Positions 20,093 to 31,845 of a DNA stretch of 64,000 nt are shown in pieces. A model generated the notes under the pieces. That model had not been told where the DNA came from, ran no database searches, and saw only the letters and a program-made list of their open reading frames with translations. Every line of letters starts with the position of its first letter. Position 1 is the stretch's first letter. A program made the position numbers and the translations under genes. Origin of the DNA: Bolinopsis microptera (taxonomy: Eukaryota > Ctenophora > Tentaculata > Lobata > Bolinopsidae); assembly GCF_026151205.1 (NCBI RefSeq), contig NC_087072.1, forward strand, positions 21,542,103-21,606,102. Direction: 5' to 3'.

Positions 20093-23000
20093 AAATGTCC
20101 AAAATGATATCTCCATAGGTGCACTTAGGGCCTGATGTAATTACTATGACCAGTTCACTGGTCATCTGGTGTTTCGGTGACCCTAATTTTGTTTACACTC
20201 AGTCACTGTCAAGGCATATACAGGTCTTTAGGCGAATTTTCTTTTTAATAAAATTATGTTCTACTTTGTGTAACAATTTGAAAGTTGATTGATAAAAAAC
20301 ACCGCTACGAGTTACTCAGTCTGTAGATTATCTCGTTAAACCCAGAGCCCCATTTTTATTTTGGTCAAACAACATTCTCCATGATCTTCGATCACAAGCC
20401 ATTTAATTAAGGGTGATTTTCAAAATATTGAGTTTTTGAAGGGTTATTTTTATATAGGGTCATTGTGACATTATGTGTATACTGTTTGAAACATTTTATT
20501 ATTTAATTTTAAAGATTCGAGATATTATGATATCAGCTACACTCAAACTCCTAAGAGACAAGTCATCTTAAAGTACCCTCCCAGTATAGATGTGTGGGAA
20601 TTGTCTACCCATTCTACCAGGTCAAGTCTGTTATATTGTAGGAGGAGCAGACACATTGCAATCTGGGGAGAAACAAGTGTTGTCATGGTATTAAGAGAGA
20701 TCATTCGAGGTGTCAATTTCACTGATAATTATCAGGAATAAAAATAAGGAGCTCATGTGTATGGAATGTATGTAGAGATACTATCTGGCGTATGGTATGT
20801 GGGGCTGTCTGTACAACTGTCTAGCTTTGCACAGATCATTGGGAGCAGGACAGTGCACGAAGCTGCAGAATCAGTGATTCGCTCTCAAATATTTGACCCA
20901 ACGTGTAAAATATTCATCCCGCATACTTATACTATACCGAACATGTCAGGATTTAGATTTTAGGTCACATGACCACTACTCATTTGGAGAAGGAATGTTA
21001 TATATGGCACGTTCCTGCGAGTTCTACATGCCAAATAGGACATGACCCAACGACCAACATTATTCTCCAGAAATGGCTGCTCCCTGATTGCGGTCGAGCG
21101 TTGCACCTTTCACACAAGGCCTCGTAGGACTTCATGCTTGGCCAGTAAACGTTCATAATATTTGTAAGGTGATTTCTATAAATAAACCCAGGAGATAAAG
21201 CAGCCCAACGAGAGGCTACGCTACGGTTAAGATGCAAATATTTTTTAAAGATGCAAATATTTCTTTAAGATGAAAATATTTTTGCAAGTAGTTTATCTTC
21301 ACTTCTAATGCTACTTCGGGATTTTTCAAGCTTCATGGAAACCTCAAACAAATCAAAAAAGTAATGTGTCGTTTAGCCTCTTCGTTGAACCTCGTGTGCA
21401 TTATTACCAAAATAACTTTCCCCCTTTCCTCGATATCCCCCACCAACCTATAACAATTGTCAGAATTATAACTGTAAACCCATATTCAGTCTTACCTTCA
21501 AACCCCTCATATCTCTCCTCCAATTCAGTAATATTTCAAGAGGTAAATGCCTGTGAAATTGTGAAAGTCCGTTTATCATAAAAAATATTACACGAGTCTG
21601 TGAATTTAGTTGGAGGAGTTGTTTGGATCTGCTTTGAAGCGAGGAAAAATTAAAATAATTTTAGTGCAATGAAGATAAGTAATTGGATGGTATTCACGAA
21701 TCACAAACCTTCAATTAAGATCAATTAAGGCACTATTGTTCAGTTTATACCTTACCTCCTGGCTTCTGCAATCTGCATAGGAAATAGACCGTAAATATCA
21801 ATCTAGAGTCTAGACAGATTCTAAATTTTCATCAATTGTTTGTGTAATTAGATTTACTGTCAATTATCTGACTCTGTTGTTTCTTTCATTTTCCCAGAAT
21901 ACACCCGCTTAAATCCAACAAATCCTAATTCTTAAAGCCACTCTTGTGTGTCGCAGTATGCTTTTCGAGCGGGGGAAATCATTTGTTTAATTGGTAACTT
22001 TTTGTCTAACCGTTAGCCGACATTGTCTCAGGTCTGTTCTGCCAAATTGAAATGGAAACTCAGACAAAGGGATGCTAATGAAAATTAATTGTTTCGCAAG
22101 CGTAGAAATGAAAATTGCATAGACATTTTAATATAATTTATAGACCACAAACGTTTGTAACTGCTACAAAACATCGTGGGATATTAAATCTGTGGGAAGA
22201 CACAAGCAAGTGTAACTCTAATGTTTGCTTCATCTCACAATCTTCATTAAAAACTCACATCTTAAGATGATATGAACAGTAGCGGTATTTACAGTAAACA
22301 TGATCGCTGCTAGATAAAATATCCACAAGATGCAGACATAGGACTGCTAAACCTGATGCTATGATTAATGATGCAGACATAGGACTGCTAAACCTTGTGT
22401 TATGACTGAAGATTGGGTATTCGGTCCACTGGTTTACCAATTACAGTACAAGGCTTCCTCGCCCATTAAATGCGAGCTGTAATTCCAAGAATGCCAGATA
22501 AAGGCGAACTTCTCCTCCTCCTCTAGTAATCATGCTCATTATATAATGAGGTTTCTATTTTAGTAATGATTAAGTAACGAGTTTACAGATGAATATCCGT
22601 ACAGTGAGCTGGCGTGCGCGGGGGTGAGGACTAATAGATCTCGGGTTCGCAGCTCACGGATCTAGGGCGCAGTAATTGTTATCATTTATCATTTGAAGTC
22701 GAGGGGTTGTGACAGTGCGCTTGAGGTGACGTCATGACGTCACCAATTAGAGTCAAATTGTCTTATGAGTATCCGGCAAAGCCGTCAAATTGGTAAAACA
22801 GAAACCACCACTCCCAGTTTACCTCACTGAAAATACATCCTTGAATGGAATAATGGAATCCGGCAAAATATTCCGGTTCCAGCTGGTCCCCTTCACCCAA
22901 GGAACCGCATACAAGATTTGGAGGGTATTGTCCTTGGTTTAGGACCAAGCACTTGAGATGGAAATATGAGTTTGATGAGAATTGAACGAGTCTGTACCAC

Positions 23001-23490
23001 GACTTCCTGCAAACGGTCCTTCTTTCCTTAGTCCGGGTGCTCATGTCAAAGTGGATTTGAGTGATCTGTTTTGTTAACTGTGTCTAATTTACACAGACGT
23101 GAGGTGTGGTGGACGGGTTTAGGAGCCCAGCTCGCACTTCATTACACCACTTTTCATGTGCCCTGGTCTGGAGAGATACCAGATGTAGGTACATACCACG
23201 TGACACGATGTCATGTGAGCAGTTGTCAGTCCTATCTATCCTGCTCTAATGTCGTCACTCTGAGACGCTGTGCTGTGCAACCTGGACTAATCAAGTCTCA
23301 GGGCACGTCAAGTGGCTGTTCAAAACGCTCACAATGAGGTCCTTAGCAATCTCTCATCTGACTCATATCCTTATCACTAGATTTACTACTATATTCATTC
23401 TTTGGCGGTGCCTCTAAATCTGCACTGGGTATGTTTTAATCGTAGATTTAAAGTTTTAGAGGGGAGCGCTAACATGAGTACTAATTTCAG
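20093..23490. other. Intron/intergenic stretch with LINE relic and small repeats
   Basis: Apart from the LINE relic at 20998-21190, no gene is recognised. A 26-bp direct repeat (gatgcagacataggactgct...) occurs at 22329 and 22370, period 41. A short inverted repeat, atgaccagt / actggtcat, lies at 20147-20166. The patch 22600-23340 is somewhat GC-richer, with open frames on both strands that I could not match to any family. Confidence 0.5.
20998..21190 (-). mobile_element. Decayed LINE relic (same family as 48656-51412)
   Basis: The minus-strand translation reads IYRNHL..IMNVYWPSMKSYEALCERCNARPQS..FWRIML. This aligns with [19 protein letters not shown] at the end of the large LINE frame and with SNEALYARC..FRWRMLGH of the copy at 19664. 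It therefore bridges the two segments and shows they are one protein. Boundaries are approximate. Confidence 0.65.
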
Positions 23491-23528
23491 GAGGAGCTAA
23501 AGAAGCAACACCAGCTCCAGAAGCATGA
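23491..23528 (+). CDS. NME8: Distant terminal exon D of the NME8-like gene
   Basis: After ctaatttcag the exon reads, in phase 1, (G/R)GAKEATPAPEA and then TGA at 23526-23528. The ATPAPE string is the same as the end of the exon at 12748-12831 (GKKATPAPE), and the upstream donors after 12831 and 14212 are both phase 1. If used, it makes a 9.3-kb last intron enclosing two antisense genes. Very short exon, so confidence depends on the repeated peptide. Confidence 0.5.
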
Positions 23529-25785
23529 TCTATCATCCAGGATTACAGATCAGATTCTAGATTGACACGGTTACCAAGTACTGTACCAAGCACCACTACC
23601 GGCGGATGAGTCAACAACTACTCAACGACACGGTCAAATGCGTTATTGAGAAACTTTAGAACGGGAAACCGGATATGAGCTCAGGGTGAACCCCCATGTG
23701 ATCACACGTCAGGGGTCGTTGATTAGTGGAAAAGGCATAAAAACATGATAGTAATTTGACCCATTTAATAAGTAATGGAAGAACTGATGTCATGGGACTA
23801 ATGTTATAACTAATGATACTAGAATGTTGCAAACTTGCTAATGAGCCTACGTAAGAAGTTAAAGGAGGGAGGGCCAGTGTAATGAGCCACATGAATTTGT
23901 AAAGCATCAGTTGTTGGTGCTGCCTTGCTATAAAAACTTTGATCCTCACTTTGTAAATATCAGTCTCTTTTTTTCGTGCTATTGATGTTGTGCGAGGTTC
24001 TTGAGTTAAGTTGTAATTTATACTTTTTCAATTTTACCCTATCTCAAACAAATGTGTCTTCTCTCTACAACAACAACCCTCAAATACCTCAAATACCCCA
24101 AGTACTAAAGTGATGACTCATGTTACTATAAGTAGCCATGAAGTGAGCTGATAAGTTCAGTTCCATACCACTCCCGGGAAACTTCCCCACTTCCGCATCA
24201 GACTATCTCTCTGACCCTGACTGGCTTCACCCCCCTAGATCTTTAGTCCGCACGTACCAACATACTGAGTAGCAGTGCCAGGAGCTGGTCCGAACTCAGC
24301 ACTACTCTGTTCTACGTCACCCATCTTCACTAGTTGTGTCATACCTCGGCCGCTGTTTACCGTAGACAGCCCAAATGGCCTCCTGGACCCCTTCCCACCC
24401 ATCCCAGGGGTCCTGGTAATCGGCTTGACATCAGGTCAAGGGGCCCGCTGGGGTCCTCTAAAGCATGACGGTAAATCTCAACTATCTGTTAATTTGAGAT
24501 TAAAACGAAGCTGCCCTCCGCCAAAGTAAGCATGATCAAATGGGAGGTACTTGATGAATTTTTGTGACGTTATCTAGGCCAGCTCCACTCTGAGAAACAT
24601 TTATTTATCTGCAGGATCTCATATAATCTTGATTGAAATTACTTTCGAGTAAATGTGGTACTGACGCAACTTAGATCGTTAGTCCAGATTCGCGAGGTTG
24701 CGGGCCGCGTTAAAACTTTTTTGATATCAGAGGAACTGGTGAAGGATGACGTTTTGGCTGTCTGGAAATGTTTCCGGGAACCTCTACTTGATAGGTAGTT
24801 CAGGTTTCGTTAATTTGTAAGTCCTCAAAGGTTTGCTGATGATGCTATCGCACATCAGGATAGCTCGCCTTGGATCTGATTCAGTTCTAAGTTATTATTC
24901 TCTCCTTGGTCACGCAGCGTTGCTCTCAGTTCCCACACTTCTGGATTATATCTGCAAAGATAGCGTTAAAACTATTCCGTTGTTTAGTTGTCATGTTATT
25001 ATTTAAGTGTGCTCATGCGTCATGATATATCGCATATCGTCATTACATAATTTGTGCTTGCCTAGTATTTTTAGATCACCCACAATGTAAATAAATACTA
25101 ACCTCATGCGAGAAAACCTAACCGCAGGTCGTTTAATTTTCTGTGATCACACCCTTTCTTAATGATATTTCTGTTTTAAAATTAAAAAATAATTGTTTCG
25201 TTTAAATAGGACCTGTTTACTGTCGAGCTCATTTTGTGACCGTACATTATTCATGTTGTGGGAAGGAAGTTTTGTCTTTCATTTTGTTTTGGTATCAGAT
25301 ATGCAATCCTGTCGTTAGATTCACTACTAGGATATTATGCTGCCGTTTACCTTAGCTGTCTTTTATTTCCACTTTTCAGACAATATCTCGAATAATATGC
25401 GACAGGCGACTGCTATCTCCTCTTGCATGCCTTAGGTGTTTCAAATTTTATAAGTATTGCCGCCATATTAATGACACGACCAGTATGCCGAGATACTATA
25501 TTTCTCCTCAGTCTGTCGGTATTCAATATTCATTAAAAATAACCTAGCGCTACCGCTCCTCGGCATTTCTTTTGTGTTTTGATATGCACTGGTGGCTGCT
25601 TTTTTTTATTGTTTAATTTGTCAGTATTCATGAAAAATAAGCGCCCCTTCCCGTGCCTGGGGTAAAAATAAAGTCGTGACTTTCCATTGTAGCTGTACTG
25701 TGTACCGATTGTTACTTTTGTCAACTTCGCACGTAATTGAAATGACATATGATGTCTTTTGTTTTACAACCAATGAATACGGTCA

Positions 25786-25823
25786 ACGGTGCATTTGTCT
25801 CCTTTTATAGACAAATGTACCGT
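25786..25823. repeat. Hairpin, 15-bp arms
   Basis: acggtgcatttgtct and agacaaatgtaccgt pair with one G-T position around an 8-base loop. Confidence 0.8.
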
Positions 25824-26105
25824 AGGAATGCTTCCTATATAACGGCTGAACGGTCACTCGTTTTTATTTTTTGTTGTTTCACTATGTCTTATTACTTTTA
25901 CAATATTTGTTTTCTTCGATTCACATTCTTCAAATATTTATATTATTTGATACAATTATAAAGGTTTGCTTAAAATAATACAAATATTATTTATAGCTGG
26001 TGCCTGGTAGAATAAAAGAAAAAGTATTACTGCAATTATAATTGTTGTTTAACGGAATTATATAGTGCCTAGTGGTGCCCTAACAAACACTTTACCAACC
26101 AAAAA

Positions 26106-26190
26106 TCAGTGAATAAATAATTGAAACAAATAAATATAATAGTGTTGATCGAATCACCACTATTTATTTAGTTCAATTATTTACCCTGAA
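26106..26190. repeat. Imperfect AT-rich inverted repeat
   Basis: The left arm (cagtgaataaataattgaa... to about 26145) and the right arm (26157-26190) are imperfect complements of about 33-40 bases around a short centre containing gatcgaatc. It may be a relic of a small foldback element. Confidence 0.6.
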
Positions 26191-28578
26191 TATGTTTTTT
26201 TACGATTTACATCAATTATTATTCATAATTATTATAATTTCTTTCCATTGTTAAATAAACTGTTGTAATAACTTGCTCTATGGTATCCAGGATCGGAGTA
26301 AGACTAAGAATGCTCATGCTATACGCTTCACAAAGCTCGCAAGATTGAGTTAAGAGATTCAGCATTATTTCGGACGCGTTGCTGTAGTGCAAATCGATTT
26401 TTTTATCAAAGGGTCCACTTGTTCATTAGTCGCTTTCCTTTAGATACTTGAACCCCGAAAAGGGAAATTCGTTTCAGTCTGATTTCTGAATCTAAAATCG
26501 CATTTGTGGTAATTTTGGCCGTCAAGCTAGAGTCATTGCATCAATTTTTTCGTGATCTGGTCTTCTTCTTACGGTTTTTACGATAAGTGCTTAGTGCGCT
26601 CACTGCGTGCAACTTTTAAACCTATTATCTCAGTCCAAAAGGCACCGACTGAAATAAAAGTTGGGGTTATAAAAGCTCGTTACTAGTTATTTATCACTGC
26701 ATCATGTGGCATTTTTGTGACCCATGACCGGTTTATCGGTTCTCTACGTTTATTTCTGTTAAAGTTAAACATTAAACATTTATAGGCATTTTGTTAAAGT
26801 TGAGAAAATTCACTCCGTAGTAGTCTTCATCATTCCACAGTAGACTTTTACCAGTTAAAGCCTTATCTTTGTTGATTATGTCTTTATAACTTATACGTGC
26901 AATATGTTTTTGTATAGTTTGTTATTTTGTTATAGTTTGTATATGGTACGGAGTCTTTATCTGTGACATGCAGTTATACTAGATGGGTATATCTTTATAC
27001 TCAACTCCTCCAAATCTTGGCTTAGCTAGACTTAACTATTGCTGCGGAGGAGACAGAAATTTTCTTTAAAAATTGGGCTTCAACTATGGCAGAAAATTGT
27101 GACGCTTCTTTTATTTTTTTAAATGCAAAAAAACAGATTTTTTACAACAAATTTCATTTTTGAGAGTAGGGGAAGTAACACCTTTGTTAAATAATTGTCA
27201 AAGCAACACAAATTTACAAAGCGTTCAGCGTTGGGAAAACTTTAAAATCAAATTCAAATTTTCTGTCCGGCAAGAAGTCCGCTAGCTAGAACTAAACCTG
27301 TACCAATTTCTATTAACAACTGTCATGTTTTAAAAAATGTCTAGAAAATAATTTAATAAAAATATCCATTTTAACAGAGTTGTGAGGAATGTTTTAAAAC
27401 TAATGGTCCGGTACATATTATGATATTGATATCACAGAATAGGGGAGTCCCAGAAGTTTCATGGTAGTTGATTTTAGCGGGATGAATTATGAGGCTTCCA
27501 GCACGCTTACCAGCTGCCTCCCCGAATCTTCTGGCACTCAACAGTTGCGGCACTATTTAGATCAACCACATCAATAAAATGTTTTAAATATTTTAAATTA
27601 GAACTATTAGAAGGAACTTGATTGTGGTCTGTGGAAACGATTAAATTCGTGATATTTATTCGTATTTTATTTTTAGAGCGACTAATGAGGGAATTCTATG
27701 ATGGTTAACAGTTAACATGCTCGCATGTCATACTTGGTGGCATTTACTCAGCCCTACATTGATATTGTCGTCATTTTCAACTTTCTTGTTGCATCATTGC
27801 TAATTTCCAAGTGGGATCAAAGATGAATGATAAAGTTTTAAATTCTGCAGACCTTTTGGCTTCAATTATGATAAATCCGTTCTTTATCTCAAAGGTGTGG
27901 TAACAATTGGAACTTGAACTGTCATTGAATTTGAATCGGAGCAATTGATTAACATGAAGATGAATGGTGCAGTGGGAGTACTAATTTCTTAGCTTTGTTT
28001 TACAAAACATGTTTAGTCTTCAATTCATCGTCCGAGGTCAGTTCACACTGATATCGCCTGTAAATTAGTTTACGGATCATTCAGTCTAGGGTTTGACGGG
28101 AGCTCTGTATTAAAATTAGTTTTCAGTTTCTGATCTTATCTTCAACTTTGATAGAAATGATTGAATGCTTAATTAATTGCAATGTTTATAAAATTAGTGC
28201 TAATAATAAGTGTCATATTTCCATCGGGATAAAGTTGGGCGCATGAACTAAACATATTTGAGTCAAAGAAGTAGATGCGCAATTCTAACTGTAATTCTTG
28301 GACTACTGGTCTCTTGGTCTCTTCAAATAAAATTTTACTATAGGATTAATCATCACAAAGATCATGCCTCCTAGTCGTAGTCAGACATCCCAGCATTCTG
28401 CACCTCGTTAAGTCAACCTTTGCAAAGTTGACCGCCTTACCTTCCCTTTTAAGGTCAATATTATCAGTTTCATGACCTGATTATTTTAAGTGTTAGGAAG
28501 TTCTACAACTCCCGATTAAGGGTCCCAGCCTGTTACTAAATGGAGAAGAGTACTGGTAAATAGACTTTAACTTATGAT

Positions 28579-28651
28579 CACGTGATGATAATGGCACGTG
28601 CTTATAAAGTTGTCACGTACCATTAAAGTTGTCACGTGCTTATAAAGTTGC
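28579..28651. repeat. 19-bp tandem repeat carrying CACGTG E-boxes
   Basis: CACGTG at 28579 and 28595, CACGTA at 28614 and CACGTG at 28633. From 28595 the unit (c)acgtgcttataaagttg repeats with an exact 19-bp period, about three times. CACGTG is the canonical site of bHLH-zip factors (USF/MITF/MYC type). No gene start is recognised nearby, so a regulatory role is only a possibility. Confidence 0.7.
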
Positions 28652-30754
28652 AGTAAAATAATAATTGACACTTGTAAATTGTTCCCCTCGACTTCTTGAT
28701 AACTTTATATTTACTTCACTGCAGCCGACATGCGACAGTTAAAACTCCCTCTCCTCTAACTTTAATTAGTAGCATTATAATTATAATGGGATATCTAAGA
28801 GATATTTGTCTAGTTGGAGCATTTACGACAATGTTTCTCGTCGTCCGCTGGGTGTTTCCAGCGTCAATCTGACAGTACAACAGTTGATTCACGACGAGAA
28901 TAAGAATAAGAAACCCTTGCGGGGGTGGCATTAACTGATCGGTGAATGAAGGATTTTGATATCATGTTAAAACTTAGTTCAATTGCTAATACATTGCAAT
29001 ACTTGTTATAAATTTAACGACATAGTAGGATTGTCAATTTTAATCAATCAACACCCCTGAATGACAGTTAGTAATTTTAAGATTTCATATTTCAGCCCCA
29101 TGGGGCTCTCATAAAAAAGTTACTTCGTCGCAGTCTTACCCACATAATTATAACTTAGACCATCATTTATCAAGTCCTGGATCATTAGCTTTACTTAGTG
29201 GAGTGACCTGACCCATATCAGCTATCCTCCGTCGACAATCGACATTTATGCTGCGGCTTTATGGATCATAAAATTCAATGATCCTTTGTTTACTTTTGTT
29301 TGTTAATTTTCCAATTGTCATCCACATTCGTTTGTTCACATCCCGAAAATCATATCGATAAATTATTTTATGGTCGCAAATATAGTAATAGAAATACGGT
29401 AGTTATGTTCATGAATCGAATCTGCTTCGCAGTACAACTTTAATTTTATGTGCCTAAAAATTAGTGCTGATAATTATGATCAGATTGAGGCGCCCTCTTT
29501 GATTTTTGGTGGCTGGCAAATTAAAGGTGATTAACTTTTACCTCTTCTGATATTTGTTCATTCGATTCTGATTAGTAAATGACATTAAACATATCGGAAA
29601 GATCGTTTCATAAAGATTTTACTTTCAGTATGTTAATTGCAGCACGCCTTATAAATTTACCGTTACTTTGATAATATTATTCATTACAGCTCGATTAATT
29701 TGTTCCGATATTTATCGCCCTCGATCAGTAACATGTAATTACCGTATTTTCGAAATGGTAAACTTTTTATTTGTCCACAAAAATTTCCCATTTCCATCGA
29801 GTCAGACTCCCTCCACCCTGGTGGTACCAGGTCATTCCGCCACATATTACAAATCCTGAAGTAGTATTCTCATTCAGAAATTATTGGTTTGTGATAACAT
29901 TTCATCGACAATTTCTGTGATTAGGACCGGTAATTCGACCTAGTATATATGCGAGTAATGATTTATGTGCGCCACTTATCGATTTATAGCGAATCAATCA
30001 AAACTTATCAGGTCAGGTGGGTGAGCCCTTTGTCTGAGCCTGTCAGTGCTAGGTCATGGGGTTTGTCACTGCGTTAGACTGAGGCCGGTCTAATGTCTAG
30101 AGTCAAGTGGACAGGGGAGATAAGGGCCGCTCATTCTGCTAACTCGTTCCAGTTCTAGCTCGCCATTTCACGCAGATCCTTCGTCCGCTAACAGACGTTC
30201 GTCTTCTCCCTAGGGTTTAGGAATCCAGATAGAAACTGTCACTGCTTTCGACCCTAATTTAGTCTGACGTTTATTTTGGTATTCGTGACAGTTTAGAGCT
30301 GTTGTTGCCAAGTGTTTCTACAGAGACATGTATCTAGGCTTGCTGATTCAATTCCTATAATTAGACATTTTAAGTCTTGATTTTATCTGATGATTGTACG
30401 AACTCTGTGACCTGGACCTGTTTTTAAATCTTTGATAAGTTTACCCGGGTTCACTTTCCGATTACTATTGGCGAATTCACAGCGATGTTTAACAAAATGT
30501 CGTGTAGATTCGAGATGCCATGGCAATAAAATATGCGAAGCTTGACAGTATATCTAAGTCGAACTCAAAGGGGAGCGGACATTTTACCTGCCGACTCGAG
30601 GAGTTAAAAATTAGGTTTTAATGTTTGGGATAGGTTTTGAGTAGAAATATGGTTAGCTGTACGGGTTGTTGACTAGGGTAAGAATTGGGATAAATCAATC
30701 AAGGTTTGGGTTTGGTCTCTGCAAGAGCGCTGTGCTTTGTTTTTCAGTTGGAGG

Positions 30755-31845
30755 TGAAAGGACGTGCACCTATCTCAAATAAGTTAATAAAATTTACTTT
30801 GTTGACAAGTTGTTTTCATGGTCCATTAGCCATTAGGTACGCTTGCTACCGTTAAAAACGCCCATGAGATCACATTCTTCTAAAAATTGCACATTTTAAA
30901 GATATTCACCAAACAAAATCCGCCAAGTGCATGCATGCAGTGAATGACTGTGAACAGTTCCAAAAGCCTACTGCCCGCCCGTGATACTATTAGTTATGAC
31001 CTTTAGCTATTTTATGTGTTACTTTTATCACCCGCCACGTAATCTGGGAATTCACACTTCACAGCTCGCTGCTCCGCCATGATCTGATGCTACTAGTACT
31101 TGCAAGCAATCATTAGTTCCCTGGTCAGTTGTGTGAGGGTTCCCTTTCTCCGACCTTGAGTTAGAAAATAACTGTTGATAATGATATTAAATATTTTGAT
31201 ACATTATCTATCAAATAATATTTATTAAATATCGATCTGCATAATATGATAATATTATTAATATCGATTTTTACTAACCCGTCTTTGGTGGCCTCCCATG
31301 CGAAACCAGAGCAGCTTTGTCATATTAATACTATTTTAAACTCCACTTTTCTACTGAACCCAGATTTAACCCAGCTATATATTTGTAGCTTAGACGTGTG
31401 ATCTGCCGAGTCTTGTACAGCGGATCACACGTCTAACTTATAAATATATTAACCATTTTTAACTTGTAGCAGACTATTTGTAAGTTTGTTCTTAGCTTTA
31501 AGGCCACAGCTTCGTTTGGAGTTTTACATTTCATTTGATTTAGCACATTTTTATTTGGGCTAGTATTTTGTTTTACATCCTTAGGCTTATCTGAGTCAGG
31601 GATGACATGCAGAGGACTAAATTATTGCAGGTATTACATATTAGGAGGTATAAAAACTTAAGGTGCACGTCAAACTACGTGCACCTATATCAAATAAGCC
31701 ACCTAAATATTTTTTGTTGACAGCTTGTTCTCATGGCGCATTAGCCATTTAGTACGCTTTTGAATTTTTAAAACGTACATCCGATATTTAGTACAGCATA
31801 TCTTTTGGATAAAATCTTTGAAGTGCAGTGTTTTTCAGGCAGTAA
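30755..31845. repeat. Pair of direct dispersed repeats
   Basis: 30755-30860 and 31675-31770 share a recognisable core (acgtgcacctat-tcaaataag ... gttgaca-ttgtt-tcatgg--cattagccatt-agtacgctt), about 100 bp at moderate identity in the same orientation, 0.9 kb apart. This could be an old dispersed element or the ends of one; no frame lies between them. Confidence 0.65.
31391..31434. repeat. Stem-loop, 16-bp arms
   Basis: tagacgtgtgatctgc (31391-31406) and gcggatcacacgtcta (31419-31434) pair with one mismatch around a 12-base loop. Confidence 0.85.

Noticed and set aside
22763-23337. Open frames of 93 (minus) and 88 (plus) codons in a GC-richer patch
   Set aside because: Neither has a recognised domain or a convincing splice context; chance open frames are likelier in GC-richer sequence.
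24275-24529. 84-codon plus-strand frame with Pro-rich sequence
   Set aside because: Low complexity, no homology recognised, isolated.
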